DNA of 64,000 nucleotides from Lysobacterales bacterium (GCA_016721845.1 JADKHK010000013.1:62001-126000), one strand, 5' to 3'; numbered from the stretch's first letter, positions 1-9,289 are shown. The notes: generated from the sequence alone by a model not told the origin. Made by a program: numbers and translations.

Positions 1-2
1 GA

Positions 3-974
3 CTGCTGTTGCTCGCGACCGTGCTGGCTGCGGTGGTTGCCGCGCGCATCGATGGCGGCGCACGCGGCTTGCAATCGAGCCTCGCGTTCGCGCCGGTGCT
101 GTTGCTGATTGCTGCCCTCATGCCCGAAACGCGATGGCGCACGAAGCGCAATGCCGGCTGGCTGTCGTTGTTCGCGTTCGCCTTGCTGATGAGCCTGCAT
201 GCACCCGCGCATGTGATCGCGGCGCTGGACCGCTTCCTGACGGCGCTCTGGCCCGGATCCGACGCCGGCTTCGGCGCGATGGTGATGCTGTTCCTGGCGG
301 CAGCGGCCTGTCTGCTGCGCTGGGTGCTGCGCGGCACGATGGCCGAGTTGACCGCCAGTCTGGCGCTGATCGCCTTCGGGTGTGCGCTGGCCTTGCTGCG
401 GGATGCCGAGCGCAGCCTGCTTGCATTGACGGCGAGCGGTCTGCTGATCGTGTTCGGTTTGCTCTATGGCGCGTATCGCATGGCCTTCGTGGATGCGCTC
501 TCGGGCTTGCGCAACCGGCGTGCGCTGGACGAGGCCATGGAGCGATTGTCCGGCACTTACGCGATCGCGATGGTCGACATCGACCACTTCAAGTCCTTCA
601 ACGATACCCATGGCCATGCGGCCGGCGATGTCGTGCTGCGCGAAGTCGCCGCGCGCTTGCGCCGTCATGCCGGGGCCGCGCCGTATCGCTATGGCGGCGA
701 GGAGTTCTGCATCGTGTTCGAGGATGCTGCGGTCGAACGGGCCGACGACCTGCTCGAATCGGTACGTGCCGCGATCGAGGCACGCGCCATCCGCATCCGG
801 CCGATCGGTCGCGACGGCAAGCCCGGCAAGCCCAAGGACGTGAAGGTCACCGCCAGCGTCGGTGTGGCCGACCGTTCGGAAAAGCGCAAGACGCCGAAGG
901 ACGTGATCAGCGCCGCCGACAAGGCGCTCTACAAGGCCAAGGGCGCCGGTCGCAACCGGGTCATGCGCGCCTGA
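3..974 (+). CDS. GGDEF diguanylate cyclase, membrane-anchored (5' end outside window)
   Basis: Makes cyclic di-GMP from two GTP. The reading frame is open to the left edge, so the true start lies upstream and the N-terminus is missing. Several hydrophobic segments fill the part before about nt 480 and look like a membrane sensor. The GGDEF domain follows (DALSGLRNRRALDEA, then DIDHFKSFND), with the active-site GGEEF at nt 693-707. The inhibitory I-site position, four residues ending five before GGEEF, reads HAGA rather than RxxD, so product inhibition of the usual type is not expected. The signal sensed cannot be told. It converges on the DUF3108 gene on the other strand. Confidence 0.9.
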   Translation: MLLLATVLAAVVAARIDGGARGLQSSLAFAPVLLLIAALMPETRWRTKRNAGWLSLFAFALLMSLHAPAHVIAALDRFLTALWPGSDAGFGAMVMLFLAAAACLLRWVLRGTMAELTASLALIAFGCALALLRDAERSLLALTASGLLIVFGLLYGAYRMAFVDALSGLRNRRALDEAMERLSGTYAIAMVDIDHFKSFNDTHGHAAGDVVLREVAARLRRHAGAAPYRYGGEEFCIVFEDAAVERADDLLESVRAAIEARAIRIRPIGRDGKPGKPKDVKVTASVGVADRSEKRKTPKDVISAADKALYKAKGAGRNRVMRA

Positions 975-1667
975 TCAGCGCAACAGCATTTCCAGGGTTT
1001 CGCCGTCGGGTTCCTTCTGGACGATGCGCACCGGCGTGTAGCCGAGCGCGGGGGCGATCCAGGTGGTGGTGGTGCGTCCGACCTTTTCGCGGATGCGTTC
1101 AAGCTTGATGCAGTCGAAACGGCCGCGCGCGGTGGCGATGGTTTCCCGACCAGCGATCCGGTAGCGATGGATGTCGATCTCGCGCTTGTCGGCGACGCGA
1201 TATTCGAGCGTATCGTGCTTGGCTTTCAGGTCGGCCGCGAGCGCGAGCACGACCAGATTGCGGTCGATCGTGGCCGGGGCGTATTCGAGTGCGACCGAAC
1301 CGTCGTCGTCGCTGGCGCCGATGCGTTTCGCGGAATGATCGACATCGACGCTGCGATTCTTCTTCTTCCACGCCGCTTTCTGGAAGTAGCGGTAATGCAT
1401 GGTCTCGGGACGGCCATCCTGCCACCGGAAGGTGCTGTTCTCGTCGATGCGCACGCCGGCGAAGCCGGCCAGGCCTTCGGTGCCTTCGGAGTTCGTGCTG
1501 AACTGCCAGCCGTCCTTGCCCATGATCAGTTCGATGCTCGCCTTGCCGAGGACCTTGCCGTTGCGGATCAAGGCATAGTCGCTGTGGAAGGGCTGGATCG
1601 GGGCATCCTGTGCCGGTGCGGCGAATGCGGACGACATCAGGACGAGCAAGGCAAACAGACGAATCAT
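975..1667 (-). CDS. DUF3108 family exported protein
   Basis: About 230 residues, beginning MIRLFALLVLMSSAFAAPAQ, a typical signal peptide with an AxA cleavage site, so it is probably periplasmic. Starting at nt 1667 puts the signal peptide first and leaves a GGAG ribosome site just upstream; a longer reading from nt 1730 would add an unlikely 21-residue leader. The body (YALIRNGKVLGKASIEL, WIAPALGYTPVRI) matches the DUF3108 family, whose function is not established. It is the last gene of a purM-purN-DUF3108 run, an arrangement I recall from related genomes, but nothing in the sequence ties it to purine synthesis. Confidence 0.8.
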   Translation of the reverse strand: MIRLFALLVLMSSAFAAPAQDAPIQPFHSDYALIRNGKVLGKASIELIMGKDGWQFSTNSEGTEGLAGFAGVRIDENSTFRWQDGRPETMHYRYFQKAAWKKKNRSVDVDHSAKRIGASDDDGSVALEYAPATIDRNLVVLALAADLKAKHDTLEYRVADKREIDIHRYRIAGRETIATARGRFDCIKLERIREKVGRTTTTWIAPALGYTPVRIVQKEPDGETLEMLLR

Positions 1668-1734
1668 CGGGTCAACTCCGGAACAGGCGCACAGCCTACG
1701 CGAGCAACTCTGAGTCGCAGGCAAACGCAAAGGT

Positions 1735-2370
1735 TCAATCGACCCGCAAGGGCTCGGTCAGGATGCGCTCATCGAAGCGGACGTGGTCGGCGTCGAAGCG
1801 CAATCGGCCTTCGGCACACCAGCGCACCGCTTGCACGAGCAGACGGTGTTCCTGCGGCAGCAGTCGTTCGGCGAGCGATTCGGCGCTGTCATCGGCGCTG
1901 ATCGTCAGACGCGTCTGCGCGATCACCGGCCCGGCATCGAGGTCCGGGATCACGACGTGCACGCTGGCGCCGTGTTCGGTGTCGCCGGCCTCGATCGCGC
2001 GCCGGTGCGTGTGCAGGCCGGGGTAGTTCGGCAGCAAGGACGGGTGGATGTTGATCATCCGCGACACCCGTGGAGCGACGACGTCGGCCGACAGGATGCG
2101 CATGAATCCGGCGCAAACGATCAGGTCGGGTGCGCAGCCATCGATGGCTGCGAACAGGGCGCGGTCGTACTCGACGCGGGTCGAACCGGCTTTCGGCGCG
2201 ACGTGTGATGCGGGAATTCTGCAGTCGCGCGCCTGTGCGAGTGCGCCCGAGTTCGCCTTGTCGCTGAAGACGCCGACGATACGGGCGTCAAGTTCGCCGC
2301 GGCGGACCGCATCGATCAGCGCCCGCAGATTGCTGCCGCGTCCCGATGCGAGAACCGCGATGCGCAGCAT
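1735..2370 (-). CDS. purN: Phosphoribosylglycinamide formyltransferase (GAR transformylase)
   Basis: Third step of purine synthesis: transfers a formyl group from 10-formyltetrahydrofolate to GAR, in the cytoplasm. The protein of about 211 residues is close to the usual PurN size. It opens with the nucleotide-binding stretch VLASGRGSNLRAL, carries the catalytic Asn-x-His in MINIHPSLLPNYPG, and has the catalytic Asp in DLDAGPVI. The start at nt 2370 was chosen because its ATG shares one base with the purM stop (TGATG) and family similarity begins there; the open frame extends 52 codons further upstream inside purM and is not coding. Expressed with purM by translational coupling. Confidence 0.97.
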   Translation of the reverse strand: MLRIAVLASGRGSNLRALIDAVRRGELDARIVGVFSDKANSGALAQARDCRIPASHVAPKAGSTRVEYDRALFAAIDGCAPDLIVCAGFMRILSADVVAPRVSRMINIHPSLLPNYPGLHTHRRAIEAGDTEHGASVHVVIPDLDAGPVIAQTRLTISADDSAESLAERLLPQEHRLLVQAVRWCAEGRLRFDADHVRFDERILTEPLRVD

Positions 2371-3407
2371 CAGCCGATGCGGACGCGTTCGCCGCCACCG
2401 GTCGCGACGACCTGGCCGATCTCGCGCGTCGCGAGTCCATGGCCGGCGAGCAGGCGCTTCGCCATCGCGACATCGTTGGGGTCGAGCAACAGGGTGAAGC
2501 CGACGCCGCAATTGAAGGTGCGCCACATTTCTTCATTCGCGACGTTGCCCGAGCGCTTCAGCCAGTCGAAGACCGGCGGCAGCACGATGGCGCCGGCATC
2601 GATGGCGAGACCCAGGCCGTCCGGCACGACGCGGATGATGTTCTCGGTGATGCCGCCGCCGGTGATGTGGGCCATCGCGTGCACCTCGATCTGGCCCAGC
2701 ACGTCGAGCATCGGCTTGACGTACAGCGTGGTCGGCGCCATCAGCGCGTCGGCCAGCGATACCGCGCCGATGTTGTCGGCCAGGTTGGCGTTGACATGGC
2801 TGAGGATGCGGCGGATCAGCGAATAACCGTTCGAGTGCGGCCCGCTGGCGGCGACGCCGAGGATCACGTCGCCGGCGCGGACCCTCTTGCCGTCGAGCAA
2901 TTGCGACTGTTCGACCGCACCGACGGTGAAGCCGGCGAGGTCATATTCGCCCGGCGCGTACATGTCCGGCATTTCGGCGGTCTCGCCGCCGATCAATGCG
3001 CAGCCGGCCAGTTCACAACCGCGCGCGATGCCGCCAACGACGGCGACCGTGGTCGCGACATCGAGTTTGCCGGTCGCGAAATAATCGAGGAAGAACAGCG
3101 GTTCGGCGCCCTGGACGAGCACGTCGTTCACGCACATCGCGACCAGGTCGATGCCGATCGTGTCGTGGCGACCCAGTTGCTGGGCCAGCTTGAGCTTGGT
3201 GCCGACGCCGTCGGTGCCCGAGACGAGTACCGGCTCGCGGTACTTGCCGCTGAGATTGAACAACGCGCCGAAGCCGCCGAGACCGCCCATCACTTCCTTG
3301 CGAAAGGTGCGCGCGACCAACGGCTTGATGCGCTCGACGACTTCGTTGCCGGCATCGATGTCGACGCCGGCATCGCGATAGGTCAGTCCGGTGGGTACTG
3401 CGGCCAT
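2370..3407 (-). CDS. purM: Phosphoribosylformylglycinamidine cyclo-ligase (AIR synthetase)
   Basis: Closes the imidazole ring of FGAM using ATP to give AIR, the fifth step of purine synthesis. 345 residues, the normal length. The glycine-rich ATP-binding segment SGTDGVGTKLKLA and the conserved blocks NDVLVQGAEPLFFLDYFATG and GETAEMPDMY are intact. It is the first gene of the purM-purN-DUF3108 run and its stop overlaps the purN start by one base. The roughly 90 bases upstream show no clear operator that I can identify. Confidence 0.97.
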   Translation of the reverse strand: MAAVPTGLTYRDAGVDIDAGNEVVERIKPLVARTFRKEVMGGLGGFGALFNLSGKYREPVLVSGTDGVGTKLKLAQQLGRHDTIGIDLVAMCVNDVLVQGAEPLFFLDYFATGKLDVATTVAVVGGIARGCELAGCALIGGETAEMPDMYAPGEYDLAGFTVGAVEQSQLLDGKRVRAGDVILGVAASGPHSNGYSLIRRILSHVNANLADNIGAVSLADALMAPTTLYVKPMLDVLGQIEVHAMAHITGGGITENIIRVVPDGLGLAIDAGAIVLPPVFDWLKRSGNVANEEMWRTFNCGVGFTLLLDPNDVAMAKRLLAGHGLATREIGQVVATGGGERVRIG

Positions 3408-3501
3408 GGGGCATTCCGCTGAAAAAAGGCGGGCGATGATACCAGTGGCCTTCGGGCGCTTTCCGTGGCCGTGGCGTGCCCGGCGAGGGTGCCGTGCCGG
3501 C

Positions 3502-4788
3502 TCAGCTCTTGCCGAATGGCCAGCGCAGCTTGTTCAGCAGGCCTTTCTGCTTCTCGTCGATGGTCGGCTGCGTGTTCAGGCGCTGCCGCGGCGTCCATTC
3601 GATGCGTCCCACCGCATCATAGGCATTCACCAGGTCGAACACCGCCTCCATGCGCACCTTGGCCATCGCCGAAATCTCGTTCAGGCGCAGCGGATTGTCC
3701 ATGACCGCGGCGACGACGCCGTGCGAACGATATCCGGGTTCGATGAAGACCTGTTCCTTGAGTCGATAGGTGCCGCCGGGGTCCAGGTGCGACGCGAGTC
3801 GCCCGTTCGACTGCATCAGGGCGTGCAGCCAGACCAGGTGCCAATAAGGACGCGACGGTGCCGAGGCACGCGACTGGTTCAGATCCACCGTCGTCAGCTT
3901 CTTCCAGGCCGATCGCTGCAATTTGCCTTGGCAATAGACTTCCAGCGCCGACAGACTGGCATCGGCATGGAATACCTCGTTTTTGGGGTCGAGCGTCAGC
4001 ACCGGGGCCTGGCCCAGCTGGATCTGCGACGGGCCGCCGAGCACGCCGGCACCGAAGAAGTACGGAAGTTCGCCGTCCTCGCGTTCGCTCGCGCCCCCAA
4101 CCAGGGGTGAATTGGTCGAGAGCGCACCGTCGCGGGCGCCACCGATGCCCGCCTGCAATCCACCAGTGCGTTCGATCGCCTTGTTCTCGGCCCGTCGATT
4201 GCTGGACCCGGCCGGCGCAAGGCTGATGCCTTCGACCGTGGCGTCCTCCAGTTTGAGCTGGCGGAAATCCGGCTGCGACTGCAGTTCCTTCTCGCGCTTG
4301 ATGATGACTTCCAGCCCTTCAGCTGCACCCACCCCGAGCATGGCCGCCTGGGCTTGCTGCTTTCGCTCGGCCAAGGCGTCGGTGCGCGAGGGTTGCAACG
4401 CCGGCTCGAAGGCTGCAGGCGCCTGCTGTTCGTAGAAGTTCTCGTCGACGTGGGTAATCCCTGCATTGGCCTGCAATGGCACCGATGCCGCCGCAATCAC
4501 GCGCGCCAACTGATCGGCGTCGAGCGGATGACGCAGGACCAACGCGTCCTCGGCAGGCGCGTCTGCCTCGACCAGTACCGCGTAATGCACGCCCGACGAT
4601 TCCGCCTTGATGCGTGCGGCCTCGCCGATCAGCACGCTGGGATCGACGATGACGAGATCGGCGCCGTCATCGTTGCCCCAGATCCACTTGGTTGCAGACT
4701 TGGCCGAAAGTTTGCGCAGCAGCAGGCGCAGGAACGCGGTCGTCTCCTCGGAGACGCCGACGACGGCAATGGTCTTGGTCGCGGACAT
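3502..4788 (-). CDS. Unrecognised protein with receiver-like N-terminus
   Basis: A 428-residue protein I do not recognise. The start at nt 4788 (MSATKTIAVVGVSEETTAF) is preferred over one 10 codons upstream. The first 100 residues alternate hydrophobic strands and helices like a response-regulator receiver fold (TIAVVGV, ADLVIVDPSV, HYAVLVEAD, VLRHPLDADQL), with an Asp in LVIVDPS where a phospho-acceptor might sit, but the acidic pocket after the first strand is missing. A polar linker of about 170 residues follows. The C-terminal 140 residues look folded, with a helical end (EISAMAKVRMEAVFDLVNAY). It is divergent from the Ser/Thr kinase gene just beside it; a shared signalling role is only a guess. 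Confidence 0.6.
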   Translation of the reverse strand: MSATKTIAVVGVSEETTAFLRLLLRKLSAKSATKWIWGNDDGADLVIVDPSVLIGEAARIKAESSGVHYAVLVEADAPAEDALVLRHPLDADQLARVIAAASVPLQANAGITHVDENFYEQQAPAAFEPALQPSRTDALAERKQQAQAAMLGVGAAEGLEVIIKREKELQSQPDFRQLKLEDATVEGISLAPAGSSNRRAENKAIERTGGLQAGIGGARDGALSTNSPLVGGASEREDGELPYFFGAGVLGGPSQIQLGQAPVLTLDPKNEVFHADASLSALEVYCQGKLQRSAWKKLTTVDLNQSRASAPSRPYWHLVWLHALMQSNGRLASHLDPGGTYRLKEQVFIEPGYRSHGVVAAVMDNPLRLNEISAMAKVRMEAVFDLVNAYDAVGRIEWTPRQRLNTQPTIDEKQKGLLNKLRWPFGKS

Positions 4789-4866
4789 GCACGGATGGTG
4801 CGTCTTGCACGGCCGCAACGCAAGCGTCCCGGCGCTATGCTCGGATCGCCCTGCAAATCGAGACCG

Positions 4867-7044
4867 ATGGACGAAGAGGCCGTTACGTCACCCGGACAAC
4901 GCCACGCGCCTTCGCTCGGGCGTTCGTGGCGAGGTCAGCGTCTGGGCGATTACCGACTCGATGGTGTGCTCGGCGAGGGCGGCATGGGCCTGGTGTTCGC
5001 GGCCACCGATACCCGCGACGGTCGCGAGGTCGCGATCAAGCGCGTGCGTCCCGGGCTTGCAACGACCACGTTGATGCGGCGTCTGGCACGCGAGTTCGCG
5101 CTGATGCAGCGCGTCGACCATCCCGGCATCGTGCGCCCGCTCGCCCTGGAGGCCGACCCGGAGGGCGCGCCCTACCTGGTGCTGGAGCGTGTGCATGGCG
5201 AAGCCTTCGGGGTGGCCGAGCTCGACCGGCCGTCACGCGAGCGCATCGCCTGGATTGCCCAAGCGGCGCGATTGGCCGGCGTGGCGCACGCCGAAGGCAT
5301 CGTGCATCGCGATATCAAACCCGCGAACCTGATGATCGGCGCGAACGGGCAGGTGTATCTGCTCGATTTCGGCATTGCCAAGCCGGTCGCGGACGAGGCG
5401 ATGACGGCGCTGACCCAGACCGGCGAACGCATGTTGACGCCGCGTTATGCCGCGCCCGAGCAGTTCCGCGGCGAAGACGTGGACGCGCGCGCCGACGTGT
5501 TCGCGCTCGGCACCATGCTGCTCGACAGCGTGTTCGGCATCGACGCGACCGTCCCCGACGCGACGCCGCTGGCGCCGCGCGATATCGCCTGGCTGCAAGC
5601 CATCATCGGCTGCGCACGCGATCCCGATCCGGCGCGGCGTTACGCCGATGGCCGCGCGCTGGCCGAGGATCTGGATCGCTGGCTCGCCGGCAAGCGTCCG
5701 CGCGCCGCGGGCTGGCTGCGACGCTGGCGCCGGAGTGGCGTGATCGCGACCGTGATGGTGCTGGTGCTGGTGCTCGCGGTCGCCGTGCTGGGCTGGCAAT
5801 GGCAGGCCGCACGCCGCGCCGCACCGATCGATGCCGGCCTGGGCCTGGTCGTTGCCGACCTCGATGGATTGCCTGCATCGGCATCCGAAACCTTGCAGCT
5901 CGCGCTGGCCGCAGACGCCGCCGGCGATCGGCCCCGCGCCGAGGCCTTGATGCGTGCCGCCGATGCCGAAAGTCCGCATCACCCGTTGCCCCTGCTGTAT
6001 CTCGCGACCTGGGAACGCGGCGAGGGCGAACACACCCAGCTGGCGCGCCTCGATGCCGTGCTCAAGGACAATCGTGACGCCTATCTCGGCCTGTTGCGGG
6101 ACTGGTTGACCAGCGACGGCGCCTTGCCCTCGCAGACCGAACGCATCCTGCGTGCCGCGCTCGACCTGCGCCCTGCCGCGTGGAAGTTGCGCCTCGCGCT
6201 CGCGCACCAGTCCTTGCTGCGGGGTGATGATGCGGCGGCACGGCGCGAGTTGGCGGCGATCGATGCCGATCAGCTCGATCTGAAGCGTGCCACGATCGTG
6301 CTCGGCGATCGCGCCATGCTCGGCGACACGCAGGCGGTGGAACGGGTCCTGCCGGCGTTGCGCGCGCGCGATGCGCTGGCGGCCGACGTCGTGGCGGCAA
6401 CGGTGGCGCTGGCGACCGCGCGTTGCGCCGATGTGGTTGATGGAAGCGAGGCGCGGGTTGCATCGGCGCTCGCCGCGCATCGCCCTGATCTGGCGGAGAA
6501 GGCTCAACGCATCGGCCTGCTCTGCCTCGGCGAACTGCAGCGATGGCCGGCCCTGCTCGATGGCGCCCGTCGTGCCTTGCGCGATGCGATCAATGCACAG
6601 GACGTCGGCGGCATGCCCGCCATGGCGATCCTGGCCGCGATCGCGGCGGTGCGCTCGGGGGATGCGGACGAGGCCGTGCGTCTGCTCGATCAGGTCGGTG
6701 CCGGAACGGTGCACGACGGGCTGCGCCTTGACCTGGCGCTGGCACGACGCATGCTCGGACTGGCGGATGTCGTGTTGCCGGAATTGCTCGTGACGCCTGG
6801 CATGACCCGAGACGATCCGGCGCTGGCGGCGCTGGCCCGCGCGTATGTCGCTCATGGCGAAGGTCGGGCCGACGATGCCAGGCAGTCGCTGGCCGACGCA
6901 CGTCGCGATGGCATTCGCGAATCGCTGTTCGCGATGCACGCGGCCTGGTTGGCGCGGCAGTTGGGCGAGGCCGAGGCATCGACGCCAGAGCGCAGGCCGA
7001 TGTTGTGGTATCCGCCCACCTCGCGTTGGGCGACGCGGTGGTGA
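4867..7044 (+). CDS. Membrane-anchored Ser/Thr protein kinase with helical-repeat exterior domain
   Basis: A Hanks-type kinase of 725 residues. The N-terminal kinase domain (about 28-285) has the glycine loop GEGGMGLVF, the ATP-binding Lys58 in VAIK, catalytic HRDIKPAN with Asp149, and DFG at Asp167, so it should be active. One hydrophobic segment near residues 291-313 crosses the membrane, placing the remaining 400 residues outside. That part is rich in Ala, Leu and Arg and reads as TPR-like helical repeats without a family I can name. ATG at nt 4867 was chosen because the kinase begins soon after; the long upstream frame overlaps the divergent neighbour. Substrate unknown. Confidence 0.88.
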   Translation: MDEEAVTSPGQRHAPSLGRSWRGQRLGDYRLDGVLGEGGMGLVFAATDTRDGREVAIKRVRPGLATTTLMRRLAREFALMQRVDHPGIVRPLALEADPEGAPYLVLERVHGEAFGVAELDRPSRERIAWIAQAARLAGVAHAEGIVHRDIKPANLMIGANGQVYLLDFGIAKPVADEAMTALTQTGERMLTPRYAAPEQFRGEDVDARADVFALGTMLLDSVFGIDATVPDATPLAPRDIAWLQAIIGCARDPDPARRYADGRALAEDLDRWLAGKRPRAAGWLRRWRRSGVIATVMVLVLVLAVAVLGWQWQAARRAAPIDAGLGLVVADLDGLPASASETLQLALAADAAGDRPRAEALMRAADAESPHHPLPLLYLATWERGEGEHTQLARLDAVLKDNRDAYLGLLRDWLTSDGALPSQTERILRAALDLRPAAWKLRLALAHQSLLRGDDAAARRELAAIDADQLDLKRATIVLGDRAMLGDTQAVERVLPALRARDALAADVVAATVALATARCADVVDGSEARVASALAAHRPDLAEKAQRIGLLCLGELQRWPALLDGARRALRDAINAQDVGGMPAMAILAAIAAVRSGDADEAVRLLDQVGAGTVHDGLRLDLALARRMLGLADVVLPELLVTPGMTRDDPALAALARAYVAHGEGRADDARQSLADARRDGIRESLFAMHAAWLARQLGEAEASTPERRPMLWYPPTSRWATRW

Positions 7045-7081
7045 AAACGACATTGCATCGCGCCGGCCGGCGGATGAATGC

Positions 7082-7112
7082 AGAGCATCGCGACCCGGGG
7101 GTCGCTCCTACT
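7082..7112. repeat. Dispersed palindromic repeat (REP-like, GTAGGAGCGAC type)
   Basis: On the minus strand this reads GTAGGAGCGACCCCCGGGTC followed by GCGATGC. The core GCGACCC-GG-GGGTCGC at nt 7090-7105 is a perfect 7-bp palindrome with a two-base loop. Short elements starting GTAGGAGCG and enclosing a GC-rich hairpin are common between genes in Xanthomonadales. I see one copy in this window. It sits between the convergent kinase and metG genes and supplies the TAG stop codon of metG (nt 7108-7110). It may also act as a transcription stop for either side. Confidence 0.6.
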
Positions 7113-9150
7113 TCACCCTCATGCCGGGTTCGGCGCCGCTGTCGGGGCTGAGCAGGAAGGGGCCGCCGCGTTCATCCGAAGCGGCGAGCACCATGCCTTC
7201 GCTGAGGCCGAACTTCATCTTGCGTGGAGCGAGGTTGGCGACCATGACGGTCAGGCGACCGACCAGCGTGGCCGGGTCGTAGGCCGACTTGATGCCGGCG
7301 AAGACTTGCCGCTGCTCGCTGCCGAGGTCGAGTTTCAGGCGCAGCAGCTTGTCCGCTTCCGGGACCGCTTCCGCTTCGATGATGCGGGCGATGCGCAGGT
7401 CGACCTTGGTGAAATCGTCGATCGAGATCGTGCCTGCTGCAGTCGGCGCTTCGGTCTTCTTTTCCGCAGCTTTGGCGGGTGCCGCCGCCTTTGGTGCTTC
7501 CGCCAGCGTGTCCTTGCTCGCCTCGACCATGGCCTCGATCGCCTTGGCATCGACGCGGGTCATGAGTGGCTGGAACGGATGGATCACGTGATCGAGCAAG
7601 GGTTGCGCGATCTGGTCGAAGTGACCGATCGATTCGCCCAGGAAGGCCTCGGCCTTCGCCACCGTGGCCGGGATCACCGGCTTCAAGTAGCCAGCCATCA
7701 CGCGGAACAGGTTCAGGCCCTGCGTGCACACGGCCTGCAGTTCGGCGTCGGCGCCCTCCTGCTTGGCGATCACCCACGGCTTCCGGTCGTCGATGTACTT
7801 GTTGGCTTCGTCGGCCAACGCCATCACCGTGCGCAACACGCGGCCGAGGTCGCGGGCACGATACGCGGCTTCGATGTCCGGACGGGCGTCGTTGAAGCGC
7901 TGCAGCATCGCCGCATCGGGCAGGGTCGTTGCAAGCCGGCCATTGAAGCGTGTGCTGATGAAACCGGCGCAGCGGCTGGCGATATTCACGAACTTGCCGA
8001 CCAGGTCCGAGTTCACGCGCGCGGCGAAGTCCTCAAGATTGAGGTCGAGGTCCTCGACGCCGGCGCCAGTCTTGCCCGCGAAGTAGTAGCGCAGGTACTC
8101 CGGGTTCAGGTGATCGAGATAGGTGCGCGCCTGGATGAAGGTGCCGCGCGACTTCGACATCTTCGCGCCGTTGACGGTGAGATAGCCGTTCACGTGCAGG
8201 CGCGTCGGCGTACGCTGGCCCGAGCCGTGCAGCATCGCCGGCCAGAACAGACCGTGGAAGTTGATGATGTCCTTGCCGATGAAATGATGCAGTTCGGTCT
8301 TGGTGTCCGGCGCGAGAAAGCCGTCGTACACCAGGCCATGCTGATTGCAGTAGGCCTTGAAGCTGGCGAGATAACCGATCGGTGCATCCAGCCAGACATA
8401 GAAGAACTTGCCTGGCGCGTCCGGGATCGGGAAGCCGAAATACGGCGCGTCGCGCGAGATGTCCCAAGGACGCAGACCGCCGTCCAGCCATTCGCCGAGC
8501 TTGGCCTTGACCGAGCTGTGTGCCACGTCGCCCGTGAACCAGTCGCGCAACATGCCTTCGAACTTCTGCAGGTCGAAGAAATAGTGCTCGGATTCGCGCA
8601 GCACCGGTGTCGCGCCGGACATCACCGAGCGCGGGTTCTTCAAGTCCGTCGCGGCATAGGTGGCTGCACAATTTTCGCAGTTGTCGCCGTACTGGTCCGG
8701 CGTGCCGCACTTCGGGCATTCGCCCTTGACGTAACGGTCCGGCAGGAACATCTCCTTCACCGGATCGTAAAGCTGCTCGATCGTGCGCTTGCTGATGTAG
8801 CCGGCGTCGCGCAGCTTCAGGTACATCGCCGTCGCGATCTCGCGGTTCTCGTCGCTGTGCGTCGAGTGATAGTGGTCGAACGCGACTTCGAAGGCCTTGA
8901 AGTCGCGCTCGTGACCTTCCTGGATGCCGCGAATGAACACTTCGGGCGCGAGCCCGGCCTTTTCGGCCGCGAGCATGATCGGTGTGCCGTGCGCGTCGTC
9001 GGCGCAGACGAAATAGGCCGTGTCGCCGAGCATGCGCCGCGCCCGCACCCAGATGTCGGCCTGGATGTACCCGACCAGATGGCCGATGTGCAGCGGTCCG
9101 TTCGCATAGGGCAGGGCGGTGGTGACGAGCAGTGTGGAATGCGACGACAT
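7108..9150 (-). CDS. metG: Methionine--tRNA ligase
   Basis: Charges tRNA-Met with methionine. 680 residues, close to the 677 of E. coli. HIGH is at residues 21-24 (ANGPLHIGHLVGY), the zinc knuckle is CPKC plus CENC, and KMSKS lies near residue 330 (AKMSKSRGTF). The C-terminal tRNA-binding domain is present (FTKVDLRIARI, VAGLAPRKM-like VANLAPRKMKFG). Start at nt 9150 (MSSHSTLLVTT) matches the family; upstream codons in the same frame come from a repeat-like intergenic region. An Ala/Lys-rich linker joins the anticodon domain to the C-terminal domain. The stop codon is provided by a palindromic repeat. Confidence 0.97.
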   Translation of the reverse strand: MSSHSTLLVTTALPYANGPLHIGHLVGYIQADIWVRARRMLGDTAYFVCADDAHGTPIMLAAEKAGLAPEVFIRGIQEGHERDFKAFEVAFDHYHSTHSDENREIATAMYLKLRDAGYISKRTIEQLYDPVKEMFLPDRYVKGECPKCGTPDQYGDNCENCAATYAATDLKNPRSVMSGATPVLRESEHYFFDLQKFEGMLRDWFTGDVAHSSVKAKLGEWLDGGLRPWDISRDAPYFGFPIPDAPGKFFYVWLDAPIGYLASFKAYCNQHGLVYDGFLAPDTKTELHHFIGKDIINFHGLFWPAMLHGSGQRTPTRLHVNGYLTVNGAKMSKSRGTFIQARTYLDHLNPEYLRYYFAGKTGAGVEDLDLNLEDFAARVNSDLVGKFVNIASRCAGFISTRFNGRLATTLPDAAMLQRFNDARPDIEAAYRARDLGRVLRTVMALADEANKYIDDRKPWVIAKQEGADAELQAVCTQGLNLFRVMAGYLKPVIPATVAKAEAFLGESIGHFDQIAQPLLDHVIHPFQPLMTRVDAKAIEAMVEASKDTLAEAPKAAAPAKAAEKKTEAPTAAGTISIDDFTKVDLRIARIIEAEAVPEADKLLRLKLDLGSEQRQVFAGIKSAYDPATLVGRLTVMVANLAPRKMKFGLSEGMVLAASDERGGPFLLSPDSGAEPGMRVK

Positions 9151-9177
9151 GATCTTCTCGGTTGATTCTTCGCCCCG

Positions 9178-9220
9178 CATCGCGAGGAGAAGACGTCCCG
9201 AAGGGACGGATGAGGGGTAA
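9178..9220. repeat. Palindromic intergenic element (CCCTCATCCGTCCC type)
   Basis: The minus strand reads CCCCTCATCCGTCCC, then TTCGGGACGTCTTCTCCTCG. A hairpin CGTCCC-GAA-GGGACG lies at nt 9194-9208. Elements of this form (CCCTCATCCGCCC, TTCGGGC, ACCTTCTCC) are scattered in proteobacterial genomes, and I judge this to be one by resemblance. It lies in the divergent space between metG and apbC, so it could also affect the leader of metG. Confidence 0.45.
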
Positions 9221-9289
9221 TGCGGCCTGCAATGATGCCACGCCGACCCCCAGCCACTAAACTCCGAGATCCGATTCAAGGTACCGATC

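Noticed and set aside
5233..7053. 606-codon minus-strand frame
   Set aside because: Antisense to the Ser/Thr kinase gene.
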